This document shows positions 17,404 through 26,183 of a stretch of 64,000 bases of DNA, in pieces. Under the pieces are notes generated by a model. It searched no databases and was not told where the DNA came from. It worked only from the letters and a program-made list of their open reading frames with translations. Source of the DNA: DATFRY01 sp035489015 (lineage in GTDB: Bacteria > Myxococcota_A > Polyangia > Haliangiales > Haliangiaceae); contig DATHKR010000180.1 in assembly GCA_035489015.1 (NCBI GenBank), positions 51,097 through 115,096 of the forward strand, in the 5' to 3' direction. The position numbers and the translations under genes were made by a program. Position 1 is the first letter of the stretch. Every line of letters begins with the position of its first letter.

Positions 17404-17868
17404 ATGATGAACATCCGCAAGATCCTCCTGCCGACCGACTTCTCGGCGCCGTCGAAGGAAGCCCAGATCTGGGGCACGGAGCTGGCCAGGCGCTACGACG
17501 CGAGCCTGACCCTTTTTCACGTCTATCAGCCGGTCAGCTACGCGCTGCCGGAGGGCTACGTGCTGCCCTCGGCCAGCCTGCTGGCCGACCTGGAGGTGAA
17601 GCTGGGCAAGTCACTCGACGAGGCCAAGGCCGAGCTCGATGCGACCCCGGGCCTGCGCGTGGACACGTCCCTGGTCCAGGGCGTGCCGTTCGCCGAGATC
17701 GTCCGGTTCGCGCGCGAGGGCGCCTACGATCTGATCGTCATCGGCACCCACGGCCGCACCGGCCTCCGCCACGCGCTGCTCGGATCGGTGGCGGAGAAGG
17801 TCGTGCGCAAGGCGTCGTGCCCGGTCCTGACCGTGCGCCCGCCCGGTCTCCAGTTCGAGCACCCCTGA
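17404..17868 (+). CDS. Universal stress protein UspA family
   Basis: A 154-residue single Usp domain beginning MMNIRKILLPTDFS, with the ATP-binding signature IGTHGRTG-9-GSVAEKVVRKASCPVLTV. The start has a GAGGA ribosome-binding site just upstream at 17390-17394. It is divergent from the NtrC-type regulator and paralogous to the stress protein at 15072-15602. A cytosolic role in stress survival is expected from the family; the ligand or partner is unknown. Confidence 0.92.
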   Translation: MMNIRKILLPTDFSAPSKEAQIWGTELARRYDASLTLFHVYQPVSYALPEGYVLPSASLLADLEVKLGKSLDEAKAELDATPGLRVDTSLVQGVPFAEIVRFAREGAYDLIVIGTHGRTGLRHALLGSVAEKVVRKASCPVLTVRPPGLQFEHP

Positions 17869-17879
17869 GATGAGAGCGA

Positions 17880-18356
17880 TCAGGCCGGGGGCGGCGACGG
17901 GGCAGGGCCGAGCTTGGCCTCGAGGAACTCGCGCACCTCCTGCTCGTGCCGCTTCACCGCCAGCTCGTGGTGGAAGCAGGCCGCGACCCGCCCGTCGGGA
18001 TCGATGACGTAGGTGATGCGACGGACGAACGAGACCAGCGGCCGGCGGGCCTCGTAGAGGCGAGCGATGGCGCCGTCCGGATCGGAGACCAGGGCGAAGC
18101 CGATCTCGAGCGACCGGGCGAAGTCGCACTGTCGGTCGTGCTCGTCGCTGCTGATGCCGACCACCTCGGCGTTCCACGCGCGCAGGTCGGGCAGCATGTG
18201 CTGGAACCGGCGGGTCTCGAGGGAGCAGCCGGGCGTGAACGCCTTGGGGAAGAAGTAGAGGACCACCCAGCGCCCGCGCAGCTCGCGCAGGGCGAAGCGC
18301 GAGCCGGTGGTCGTGTCGGCGGCGAAGTCGGGCGCCTCCTGGCCTACCTTCAGCAT
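17880..18356 (-). CDS. Peroxiredoxin (BCP/AhpC-TSA family)
   Basis: A 158-residue thioredoxin-fold peroxidase. FPKAFTPGCSLE contains the peroxidatic Cys with the preceding Thr of the PxxxT(S)xxC motif. The resolving Cys expected five residues later in E. coli Bcp is absent. A Cys at DRQCDF near position 85 could act instead as in other Bcp subgroups. It reduces peroxides with thioredoxin; a thioredoxin gene lies 3 kb away. It is convergent with usp (11 bases apart) and divergent from the DUF924 gene. Confidence 0.88.
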   Translation of the reverse strand: MLKVGQEAPDFAADTTTGSRFALRELRGRWVVLYFFPKAFTPGCSLETRRFQHMLPDLRAWNAEVVGISSDEHDRQCDFARSLEIGFALVSDPDGAIARLYEARRPLVSFVRRITYVIDPDGRVAACFHHELAVKRHEQEVREFLEAKLGPAPSPPPA

Positions 18357-18449
18357 GGCCGGCAGTCTGGCAGGGCGCCGCGGCGCGCTCAAGCCCCGCG
18401 GCGGCAGGTCAATTGCGCCGCGTGCGCGCGTGTGGGACGTTGGCGAGGC

Positions 18450-19061
18450 ATGGCGCACACGAGGGACGAGAGCGACGACGTGCTCGAATTCTGGTTCGGT
18501 GAGCTCGACGCGCGCGGTCACGCCGACGCCGAGCACACGGCGAGGTGGTGGCGCAAGGACGACGCCTTCGACCGGCGGATCCTCGAGCGATTCGCGGACC
18601 TCCACGCGGCGGTGCTGGGCGGCGAGCGCGACCACTGGCTGGCGACGCCGCGCGGGCGGCTGGCCTTCGTCATCGTGCTCGATCAGTTCTCGCGCAACAT
18701 GTTCCGCGGCACCGAGCGGATGTTCTCGGGGGATCCGGTCGCGCTGCCGGCCGCCCTCGGCGGTATCGACCGCGGCGAGGACCGCCTGCTGGCCCACGAC
18801 GAGCGCGGCTTCCTCTACATGCCGCTCATGCACAGCGAGGATCTGGCCGATCAGGAACGCTCCGTGGCGCTGCACGTGGCGTGGCGCGACGAGGTCGACG
18901 AGGCCGAGCGCGAGGGGGTCGCCAGGCTCCTCTCCTATGCCGAGCAGCACCGCGCGATCGTCCGCCGGTTCGGCCGCTTCCCCCACCGGAACGCGCTCCA
19001 CGGCCGCACCTCGACCGGCGAGGAGGTCGAGTTTCTGCTCCAGCCCGGGTCGGCGTTCTAG
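18450..19061 (+). CDS. DUF924 family protein
   Basis: A 203-residue protein with the family hallmarks: VLEFWFGELD at the start, WWRKDDAFDRRI, LDQFSRNMFRGT and FLYMPLMHSEDLADQERSV. DUF924 proteins are tetratricopeptide-like helical proteins of unknown function. Start ATG 18450 immediately precedes the conserved opening. It stands alone, divergent from the peroxiredoxin gene. Confidence 0.9.
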   Translation: MAHTRDESDDVLEFWFGELDARGHADAEHTARWWRKDDAFDRRILERFADLHAAVLGGERDHWLATPRGRLAFVIVLDQFSRNMFRGTERMFSGDPVALPAALGGIDRGEDRLLAHDERGFLYMPLMHSEDLADQERSVALHVAWRDEVDEAEREGVARLLSYAEQHRAIVRRFGRFPHRNALHGRTSTGEEVEFLLQPGSAF

Positions 19062-19157
19062 TCAGACGCTTTCAGGGGCCGAAAACCGAGCCGCGAAGCC
19101 GCGGCGAGGTGGTGTCTCTCGCGCATCGGTCTTCGCGGCAGGCGGTCGTGCTGCGAC

Positions 19158-19637
19158 TTATCTGTGAGTGCGGTGGTCGCGGCGCTCGACGTGATCGTCG
19201 CGGCGGTGGTCGCGGCGCTCGACACGGTCGCGGCGTACGTTGTTGCGGCGCTCGACCCGGCGCGGCGCCTCGCCGCGGCGCGAGGGCGCGCGGTAGTAGT
19301 GCACGTTGCCGCGGGCGCGATAGTGGACGTACGCGTGGGGGCGGTTGATGCGGCGCACGTTGTACGGCACGCCTCTCACTCGGGTCCAACCACCCGTGTA
19401 CGTGTAGGACCGCGACCAGTAGCCGTTGCCATAGAGCCAGTAGTAGCCGTCCGAGTAGAAGACCGGCTGGTCGTAGTCGGCGATCACGTAGACGCCGGGC
19501 TGGACCATGACGAGATCCGCTTCCACCGGCTCCGGCTCCACGTAGGCCGCGGTGCGGACCTGGCCGCGGACAACGCAGCCACTGCCAGCGAGACAGAGGC
19601 CGGCCAGCGCGCCGGCGATGGATAGACTTCGAACCAT
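19158..19637 (-). CDS. Small Tyr/Arg-rich lipoprotein
   Basis: A 159-residue protein with a clear lipoprotein signal (MVRSLSIAGALAGLCLAGSGC). The middle is rich in Tyr and Gly (FYSDGYYWLYGNGYW), resembling YXWGXW-type cell-envelope proteins. The tail from about residue 115 is strongly basic with repeated RRD/VERRDH units and His. AAGGAGG lies 9 bases before ATG 19637 and fixes the start. The function is unknown; the basic His-rich tail could bind metal, polyanions or the cell wall. Confidence 0.8.
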   Translation of the reverse strand: MVRSLSIAGALAGLCLAGSGCVVRGQVRTAAYVEPEPVEADLVMVQPGVYVIADYDQPVFYSDGYYWLYGNGYWSRSYTYTGGWTRVRGVPYNVRRINRPHAYVHYRARGNVHYYRAPSRRGEAPRRVERRNNVRRDRVERRDHRRDDHVERRDHRTHR

Positions 19638-19836
19638 AAGAGTTAGCCTCCTTGCGCCCATGATGAGCACCCGCCGTGCCATCCCCGATGTGCCCGGATC
19701 GACAAGGCCGCCGATCCGGGGTGGAGCGGTGCGTTCACGCTACAGTGAGCGATCTAGCACAGCCGGCGCAAGATCCACTCACTCCCGCGGGAGCACGCCT
19801 CGTGCCAGCGCGCCGTGAACGTGGAGTCGAGGATCG

Positions 19837-21222
19837 TCAATTCTCGCCGCGATCTCGCTGCTCGCGGCGGCGCTGGCGCTGCTCGCGGCGGCGCTGGCGG
19901 CGCTCTCGCCGGCGCTCTCGCCGCAGCGCTCGCAGCTCGGACACGCGCGAGCGGCGCACCACCGCCAGCTCGCGCAGCTCGGCCGCGCGAGCTCGGTGCT
20001 CCGCGGCCAGATCGCGTCGCTCGCCCGGGGCCGCGGGCAGCGCGGGGAGCCGGGTTCCCCTGACCAGCGCGCGCATCCCGTCGGACGCCTCGCCCACCCC
20101 GCCCTCGATCTCGCGGCGGACCTCGTCGACGCGGCCGCGCCGGTGCGAGGGCGCGATCTGCCCGGCGATGGCGAACGCGATCGGCAGGAGGGCCACGCGC
20201 AGGAGGACGAGGCCGAGGTAGCCGCCGATCCCGAGCGCAAAGAACAGGAGGCGGACCGGGAGGCGAAGCGGCGGCGGCAGCTCGGCGGTGAACTCGGCGA
20301 TCTCGTCGACCACCCGCGCGACCAGGTCGTGGCCGGGGCCGTGCACCGGCGGGCGGACCAGCGCCTGGCGGAGGTCGCGCGGCGCGGCGGGCAGCACCGC
20401 CGGCGCTTGCAGCAGGGCCAGCACCGCCGCGGCGGTGGCCGGCCGCTCGTCGGGATCCGGCGCGGTCATCGCGGCGAGGGCGGAGCGCAGGCGCGGCTCC
20501 ATGCGGGGCAGGTGCGCGGCCAGGTCCATTCGCAGCCCCACCCGCGGGACCTTCTCCGGCTCGACGTCGCCGGCCAGCGCGATGATCGTCGCGCCGAGCC
20601 CGTACAGATCGGTGGCCGGCGAGGCATCGCCGTGGAGCTGCTCCGGCGCCATGTACCCGAACGTGCCGACCACCGTGGAGCCGCCCTCGGCGCGCAGCGC
20701 GTCGCGCACGCCGCCGAAGTCGATGAGCGAGACGCGGCCGTCGGCCGAGCGCACCAGGTTGGTCGGCTTGATGTCGCGGTGCACGACCGGCGGGTTGAGC
20801 CCGTGCAGGTAGGACAGGATGGCGAGCGTCTTGACCAGGATGTCGCGCAGCTCGTCGTCGGTGAAGCGGACCTTCTTGCGGTAGGCCCACAGCGTCGCGC
20901 CCGGCGCGCGCTCCATGACCAGGTTGAAGACGCCCGGCTCCGACTCGAAGGAGTCGAGGAAGCGCGGGATGCCCGGGTGGCGGAGCAGCTTGAGCGCGCG
21001 CACCTCGCGCTCGAACAGCTCGAACGGCTTCCAGCCGGACGACGCGCGGCGGGTGAGGTGGAGCTGCTTGACCACCACCACCCGCTCGGTCCCGGCCGGG
21101 CTCTGCTCGTCGAGGGCCAGGAACGTGTCGGCCTGGGCGCCGTGGCCCATCCGCCGGCCGAGCCGCCAGCGACCGCCGAGAACCGGGCCGTCGAAGGTCA
21201 CGGAGTCGAGGGAGGCTATCAC
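19837..21222 (-). CDS. Eukaryotic-like Ser/Thr protein kinase with membrane segments and Arg-rich tail
   Basis: A 461-residue protein. The Hanks-type kinase domain spans about 18-275: glycine loop GHGAQADTF, catalytic VHRDIKPTN, DFGG, and APEQ with DLYGLG. It is followed by a hydrophobic region (about 325-370) that could form one or two membrane spans. The C-terminal 60 residues are dominated by Arg, Glu and Gln (RRERRRERRQ and repeats), likely a charged coiled coil on the cytoplasmic side. It lies upstream of no obvious substrate gene. The Arg-rich end is unusual and might bind nucleic acid or acidic lipids. Confidence 0.9.
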   Translation of the reverse strand: MIASLDSVTFDGPVLGGRWRLGRRMGHGAQADTFLALDEQSPAGTERVVVVKQLHLTRRASSGWKPFELFEREVRALKLLRHPGIPRFLDSFESEPGVFNLVMERAPGATLWAYRKKVRFTDDELRDILVKTLAILSYLHGLNPPVVHRDIKPTNLVRSADGRVSLIDFGGVRDALRAEGGSTVVGTFGYMAPEQLHGDASPATDLYGLGATIIALAGDVEPEKVPRVGLRMDLAAHLPRMEPRLRSALAAMTAPDPDERPATAAAVLALLQAPAVLPAAPRDLRQALVRPPVHGPGHDLVARVVDEIAEFTAELPPPLRLPVRLLFFALGIGGYLGLVLLRVALLPIAFAIAGQIAPSHRRGRVDEVRREIEGGVGEASDGMRALVRGTRLPALPAAPGERRDLAAEHRARAAELRELAVVRRSRVSELRALRRERRRERRQRRREQRQRRREQRDRGEN

Positions 21223-21297
21223 GTCGCGCCGGGCGCGGGCGTGTGGGCGCGCGACGCGGTCGGCGGTGGTCTCGGCGAGATCGCCGTCGGCGAGGTA

Positions 21298-21690
21298 CTA
21301 ATCAGTACCGGTCGCGGCCTTGTCCGGCTCGGCAGCCTCCGCCCTGGCGATCTGCTCGCGGACGTCGTCCATGTCGACCTCGCTGACCTTGGTGACCAGC
21401 TCGTCGAGCATGTCACCCGGCAGCGACCCCGGCTGCGAGAACAGCATCACGCCGTCACGGATCACGATGAGGGTCGGGATCGAACGGATGCCGAACGACT
21501 GGGCCAGGCTCGGCTGCGCCTCGGTGTCGACCTTGCCGAACACGACGCCCGGATGGCGCGCGGAGGCCTCCTCGAAGACCGGCGCGAAGCGCCGGCACGG
21601 CCCGCACCACTCGGCCCAGAAGTCGAGCAGCACCGTCCCCTGGCGTGTGACCTCGTTGAAGTTCTGCTCCGTCACTTCCACAGTGGCCAT
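21298..21690 (-). CDS. Thioredoxin
   Basis: A 130-residue thioredoxin fold with active site WCGPCR and the cis-Pro in SIPTLIV. It reduces disulfides in cytosolic proteins and can feed the nearby peroxiredoxin. The C-terminal extension of about 20 residues is acidic. AAAGGAAA, about 8 bases before ATG 21690, supports this start. It is divergent from hflX and upstream of the kinase gene on the same strand (75 bases apart). Confidence 0.93.
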   Translation of the reverse strand: MATVEVTEQNFNEVTRQGTVLLDFWAEWCGPCRRFAPVFEEASARHPGVVFGKVDTEAQPSLAQSFGIRSIPTLIVIRDGVMLFSQPGSLPGDMLDELVTKVSEVDMDDVREQIARAEAAEPDKAATGTD

Positions 21691-21810
21691 GTCGGTTTCC
21701 TTTCGAGCCGCGGGGGCGGCCCCGGGGTAGCCTATCTCGCGAACGTCCCTCGCGCCGCAACCCCGCGCGTCTCCCTTGCCGGGGGGCGCCGCGATGGGCA
21801 AAGTGCTCCG

Positions 21811-23286
21811 ATGCTACAGGTGTCCACAGGGGAGTCCGGCCAGCGGCCGCGCGCCGTGCTGGTGGCCGTCCAGCTCCCGGGCGTGAGCGAGGAAGAGCTC
21901 CGCTCGTCGCTGGCCGAGCTGGCGCGGCTGGGCACCACGCTCGGGCTCGACGTGGCCGGCGAGGTGACTCAGCGTCGCTACAGCCTGGCCGCCGGCAAGG
22001 TGCTCGGCGACGGCAAGCTGATCGAGCTGGCGAAGTGGACCGGCGGGACCGGGGTGGTGGAGGCGTATCAGCGCCCGGGCTCGAAGCGGCGCGGACAGGG
22101 CGCCAGCGACGGTGGCGGGGCAGGGGAGGCGGACACGGACGTGGAGGTTGAGGAGGAGGAGGGCGCCGCGGCCGCCGACGACGCGAGCACCGACGAGGAC
22201 GACGCGAGCACCGCCGACGACGAGGACGCCGACGCCGACGACGAGCCGCGCGCGAGCGTCGTCCTGGTCGACCACGACCTCACTCCCACCCAGCAGCGCA
22301 ACCTCGAGCGCGCCACCGGGGCCGAGGTGCACGACCGCACCTCGGTCATCCTCGGCATCTTCCACCGCCACGCGCGCACCCGAGAGGCGCGCCTGCAGGT
22401 GGAGATCGCGCGGCTCGCGTACCTGGCTCCGCGCCTGCGCGAGGGCGGCGGCGGCGACCGCGTGCGCGGCGGCATCGGCGGCAAGGGCGCCGGCGAGAGC
22501 TCGCTCGAGCTGGATCGCCGCCGCATCCGCGACCGCGTCGCCGAGCTCCGCCGCGAGCTGGCCTCCATCGAGGGGACCTCGCGGGTCCGGCGCGGCCGGC
22601 GCAGCGACCTGCCGACGGTGGCGCTGGTCGGCTACACCAACGCGGGCAAGTCGTCGCTCATGCGCGCGCTGACCGGCAGCGACGTCTACGTGGCCGACAA
22701 GCTGTTTGCCACTCTCGACACCACCGTGCGGGTGCTTGCGCCGCGCACCGATCCTCCGATCCTGGTGTCGGACACGGTCGGCTTCATCAAGAAGCTGCCC
22801 CACGACCTGGTCGCGTCGTTCCGCTCGACCCTGGAGGAGGCCGGCGAGGCCGACCTGCTCCTGCGCGTGGTCGACGCGTCCGATCCGGCGCTGCGCGAGC
22901 AAATGCGCGTCACCGGCGAGGTGCTGGGCGAGGTCGGCGCCGACGCACCCGGCTGGATCCTGCTCAACAAGATGGACCGAGTCGATCCGGCGACGGCGGC
23001 CGATCTCGCGGTCGAGATGCCCGACGCGGTCCCGCTGTCGGCGCTGCGGCCCGACGACGTGGCCGGCCTGCGCGACCGGATCATGGCCCACTTCTTCGGC
23101 GAGCTCGAGGTCGGCGAGCTGGCGGTGCCGTGGGTCCGCCACCAGCTGGTCAACGCGATCCACGAGCGTTGCCACATCCTGTCCGAGACCCACGACGCCG
23201 ACGGGACCCGGCTCGAGGTGCGCGCCCCGCGGCGCGTGCTCGAGCGCCTCCGCGCCGAGATCGCGGCCCAGCCGGCCGAGACCTGA
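21811..23286 (+). CDS. hflX: GTPase HflX with an acidic insert
   Basis: A 491-residue ribosome-associated GTPase that splits stalled ribosomes. The N-terminal HflX domain (VAVQLPG, then AAGKVLGDGK) is interrupted at about residues 108-148 by a stretch rich in Asp, Glu, Ala, Ser and Thr absent from typical HflX. It resumes at VLVDHDLTPTQQRNLE, with the family motif DRTSVILGIFHRHARTREARLQVE. G1 is GYTNAGKSS (near 274), G3 DTVGFI and G4 NKMD. The frame is continuous, so the insert is real at DNA level. It is divergent from the thioredoxin gene. Confidence 0.95.
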   Translation: MLQVSTGESGQRPRAVLVAVQLPGVSEEELRSSLAELARLGTTLGLDVAGEVTQRRYSLAAGKVLGDGKLIELAKWTGGTGVVEAYQRPGSKRRGQGASDGGGAGEADTDVEVEEEEGAAAADDASTDEDDASTADDEDADADDEPRASVVLVDHDLTPTQQRNLERATGAEVHDRTSVILGIFHRHARTREARLQVEIARLAYLAPRLREGGGGDRVRGGIGGKGAGESSLELDRRRIRDRVAELRRELASIEGTSRVRRGRRSDLPTVALVGYTNAGKSSLMRALTGSDVYVADKLFATLDTTVRVLAPRTDPPILVSDTVGFIKKLPHDLVASFRSTLEEAGEADLLLRVVDASDPALREQMRVTGEVLGEVGADAPGWILLNKMDRVDPATAADLAVEMPDAVPLSALRPDDVAGLRDRIMAHFFGELEVGELAVPWVRHQLVNAIHERCHILSETHDADGTRLEVRAPRRVLERLRAEIAAQPAET

Positions 23287-23298
23287 GCGAGACGCCGC

Positions 23299-24168
23299 TC
23301 AGCCGGCGACCAGGGCGGCCAGCGCGGGCAGCGCGGCCCCGGCGCGCGCCTCCCAGCACAGGGCGGCCAGCGGATCGCCGCGGGTCGGCCCGAGGTTCAC
23401 GATCGCGATCGGCGCGCCGCGCTCGGCCGCGCGCCGGACGAACCGGTAGCCGGAGTAGACCGCGAGCGACGAGCCGACCACGAGCAGCGCGTCGGCGTCG
23501 TCGACCAGGGCGTAGGCCGCGCCGACCACGTCGCGCGGCACGCTGCCGCCGAAGAAGACCACGTCCGGCTTGAGCACCCCGCCGCACCCGCCGCAGTCTT
23601 CCACGCGGAAGCGATCGATCGCCGCGGCGGTCAAGTCGGCGTCTCCGTCGGGCGCCGCGGCGGCGGCCGCGTCGACGTCGAGCCACGGGTTGAGCGCGAT
23701 CAGGCGCGCCTGCAGCGCGGCGCGGGCCTCGCGCGCTCCGCAGCCGAGGCAGGCGACCTCGGCCAGCGCGCCGTGCAGCTCGATGACGATCCGGCTGCCG
23801 GCGCGAGCGTGCAGGCGGTCGACGTTCTGCGTGATGATGCCGGCGAGCGCGCCGCTCCGCTCCATCGCGACCAGCGCTGCGTGGGCCGGGTTCGGCTCCG
23901 CGGCGGCCACCCGCGGCCAGCCGATCACGCTGCGGGCCCAGTAGCGGCGCCGCGCCGCCGCGTCGCGGACGAACTCGCCGTGCTGCATCGGGCTGCGCGC
24001 CCGCTGGAGCGTGCCGGGCCCGCGATAGTCGGGGATGCCCGACTCGGTGCTGATCCCGGCCCCGGTCAGGGCCACCACGCGGCGCCCGCGGAGCAGCCGG
24101 GCGGCGTCGCCCAGGAGGGCCGACCCGGTCCCGTCAGCCGGGGCCGCCGCGCCGTCCGGGGGCTGCAC
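23299..24168 (-). CDS. Sir2 family NAD-dependent protein deacylase
   Basis: A 289-residue sirtuin. It has the NAD motifs GAGISTESGIPDYR and TQNVDRLH, the catalytic His in ELHG, and two Cys pairs (CLGC and CGGCGG) forming the zinc site. It removes acyl groups from lysine using NAD. The length fits family members. The start is uncertain: GTG 24168 gives a normal N-terminus, while ATG 24216 overlaps the divergent esterase start. It is convergent with hflX. Confidence 0.9.
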   Translation of the reverse strand: MQPPDGAAAPADGTGSALLGDAARLLRGRRVVALTGAGISTESGIPDYRGPGTLQRARSPMQHGEFVRDAAARRRYWARSVIGWPRVAAAEPNPAHAALVAMERSGALAGIITQNVDRLHARAGSRIVIELHGALAEVACLGCGAREARAALQARLIALNPWLDVDAAAAAAPDGDADLTAAAIDRFRVEDCGGCGGVLKPDVVFFGGSVPRDVVGAAYALVDDADALLVVGSSLAVYSGYRFVRRAAERGAPIAIVNLGPTRGDPLAALCWEARAGAALPALAALVAG

Positions 24169-24214
24169 CCGGGCAGCATAGCGCGCCGCCGCGCTCCCGC
24201 TTACCCTCTCGCGC

Positions 24215-25063
24215 ATGCCGCTCGCCTTGCTCGTGGCCTTCCTCGTCTCCGCCTGCGCACAGCGCTCGCCCGGCTGCGGCGGCGGCGGTGGGTCGAACGG
24301 CGGCGGCGGCGGCGGTGGATCGAACGGCGGCGGCGGCAAGCTGGCGGGCACCTTCGTCACCCGCGCGGTCGAGGTGAACGGTCAGCGCCACGCGTACAAG
24401 GTCTACGTGCCGGTCGGGGTCGGCCCCGCCTCGCCGGTGATCCTGTTCCTCCACGGGTCGGGCGAGCGCGGCAACGACAACATGCGCCAGGTCGAGGTCG
24501 GCCTCGGCCCACACATCCGCGCTCATCCCGACTTCCCGGCCATCGCGATCTTCCCGCAGTCGCCCCCGGAACGCTCGTGGGACGGCGACGTGGCCACCGC
24601 CGCGCTCGCCGCGCTCGACGCCACCCTCGCCGAGCTCGGCGGCGACGCCGATCGCGTGTACCTGACCGGGCTCTCCCGCGGCGGCTACGGGGTGTGGGAG
24701 ATGGCCTTTGCCAGCCCGGACCGGTTCGCCGCGCTGGTCCCGATCTGCTCCGGCGTGCGCCCGCCCGCGCCCGGGCGAACCGACCTCCAGGTGACGGCGG
24801 TGGCCGCCGCAGCCGATCCCTACGCCGAGCTGGCCGCGCGTCTGCGCGAGGTGCCGATCTGGATCTTTCACGGCGCGCTGGACGATCTGGTGCCGCCCGC
24901 CGAATCACGGCGGATGGCCGCCGCCCTGCGCGCGGCCGGCGGCGACGTCCGCTTCACCGAATTTCCCCACGCCAACCACAACTCCTGGGATCCGGCCTAC
25001 GCCGAGCCCGAGCTGTGGACGTGGCTGTTCGCGCAGCGGCGCGCCGCTGCGCCTGGCCGATGA
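24215..25063 (+). CDS. Lipoprotein alpha/beta hydrolase (esterase/PHB-depolymerase-like)
   Basis: A 282-residue protein. The signal peptide ends at lipobox LVSAC, and is followed by a Gly-rich linker with two Ser-Asn interruptions (residues about 24-43). The hydrolase domain starts near residue 47 and has the oxyanion motif LHGSG, nucleophile elbow GLSRGG and a likely catalytic His in PHANHNSW. It resembles predicted secreted peptidase/esterase proteins of the LpqC or dienelactone-hydrolase type. The stop overlaps the next start by four bases, so it is co-translated with the BNR-repeat protein, perhaps jointly trimming an acylated glycan (inference). Confidence 0.88.
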   Translation: MPLALLVAFLVSACAQRSPGCGGGGGSNGGGGGGGSNGGGGKLAGTFVTRAVEVNGQRHAYKVYVPVGVGPASPVILFLHGSGERGNDNMRQVEVGLGPHIRAHPDFPAIAIFPQSPPERSWDGDVATAALAALDATLAELGGDADRVYLTGLSRGGYGVWEMAFASPDRFAALVPICSGVRPPAPGRTDLQVTAVAAAADPYAELAARLREVPIWIFHGALDDLVPPAESRRMAAALRAAGGDVRFTEFPHANHNSWDPAYAEPELWTWLFAQRRAAAPGR

Positions 25064-26181
25064 CCTCACCGCCGCGCGAACCGGTCGACGTGCGCGGGCT
25101 GGCCGGCACGCGCGAGGTGGTCGTCTGCGAGGACGGCGGTCTCTTCCCGGTCCTGGCGACCGCCGGCGACGAGGTCATCGGCATCCTCCGCGGCGGGGCC
25201 GGCCACGTCGGTCGTTCCGGCCGCCTCGAGCTGGTCCGCTCGCGCGGCGGCCAGACCTGGTCGCCGCCGGTGGTCGTCGCCGACAGCGATCGCGATGATC
25301 GCAACGCCGCGCTCGGTCGATTGGCGAGCGGCGCGCTGGTCCTGGCCTATCAGCGCCAGGGCGCGTACGACCGTGACGGCGTCTACCGCCCCGACCTGCG
25401 CGACGCGGACGGCGAGCGCCCGGCCGAGGTCGTGGTCACGCGCTCCACCGACGGCGGGCGATCCTGGGCCGCGCCGGTGCCGCTCGGTGTCGCCGCGCTC
25501 GCGGCCGGCTCGCCGTACGGCAAGATCGTCTGCCTCGCCGACGGCGGGCTGCTCCTCGCCATCTACGACCCGTGGGCCGAGGGCGGCGCGGCCAGCCACG
25601 TGGTCCGTTCGACCGACGACGGGCGAACCTGGGGCGACCCGACCCTGGTCGCGCGGGGCATGAACGAGACCGCGCTCCTGGCCTGGGACGACCGCGTCCT
25701 GGCCGTCCTCCGCGGCGCCGACCGGGCGCAGGCGCTGTTCGCGGCCAGCTCGATCGACGGCGGGCGGACCTGGTCGAGCGCGGAGCCGGTCGCGCCGGCC
25801 CGCCACCACCCCGGCGACCTCGCGCTGCTCGCCACCGGCGACGTGCTCCTGACCTATGGCAACCGCGCCGGCCCCTACCGGATCGAGGGCCTGCTCAGCC
25901 GCGACCGCGGCGCGACCTGGGGCGATCGCCTGCTCGCCTTGTCCGGCGATCTGTACGAGCCAGGCGCGCCGGCCGGGCGCGTCACCGACTTCGGCTATCC
26001 GTCGACCGCGGCGGCGGGCGACGGACGAGCCGTGACCATGTACTACGTCAACCCGTCGCTGCCCGCCGAGGTCGACGGCGACCCGCCCCACCTGCGCCCG
26101 CCCTACCGCGCCGACGGTTATCGAGCGATCGCGATCTCGTGGAGCGAGGACGAGCTGGTCCGCGCGGCGCGCGGATCCTGA
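25060..26181 (+). CDS. BNR/Asp-box repeat protein (sialidase-like)
   Basis: A 373-residue predicted six-bladed propeller with four Asp-boxes (STDGGRSW, STDDGRTW, SIDGGRTW, SRDRGATW). This is the architecture of exo-sialidases and related glycan-binding or lyase proteins. No signal peptide is apparent at the chosen start (ATG overlapping the esterase stop), so the protein may be cytosolic or the export route non-classical. Sialidase activity needs an Arg triad that cannot be assigned with confidence here. It forms an operon with the upstream lipoprotein esterase. Confidence 0.82.
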   Translation: MTSPPREPVDVRGLAGTREVVVCEDGGLFPVLATAGDEVIGILRGGAGHVGRSGRLELVRSRGGQTWSPPVVVADSDRDDRNAALGRLASGALVLAYQRQGAYDRDGVYRPDLRDADGERPAEVVVTRSTDGGRSWAAPVPLGVAALAAGSPYGKIVCLADGGLLLAIYDPWAEGGAASHVVRSTDDGRTWGDPTLVARGMNETALLAWDDRVLAVLRGADRAQALFAASSIDGGRTWSSAEPVAPARHHPGDLALLATGDVLLTYGNRAGPYRIEGLLSRDRGATWGDRLLALSGDLYEPGAPAGRVTDFGYPSTAAAGDGRAVTMYYVNPSLPAEVDGDPPHLRPPYRADGYRAIAISWSEDELVRAARGS

Positions 26182-26183
26182 CT

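Noticed and set aside
24216..24360. Poly-proline N-terminal extension of the sirtuin
   Set aside because: It is the reverse reading of the Gly-rich linker of the divergent esterase and overlaps that gene; a start at 24168 gives a normal sirtuin.
23773..25059. A longer in-frame start for the Asp-box protein reaching back to 23773
   Set aside because: The upstream part lies antisense to the sirtuin and then inside the esterase gene, with shadow-type composition; ATG 25060 overlapping the esterase stop is the natural start.
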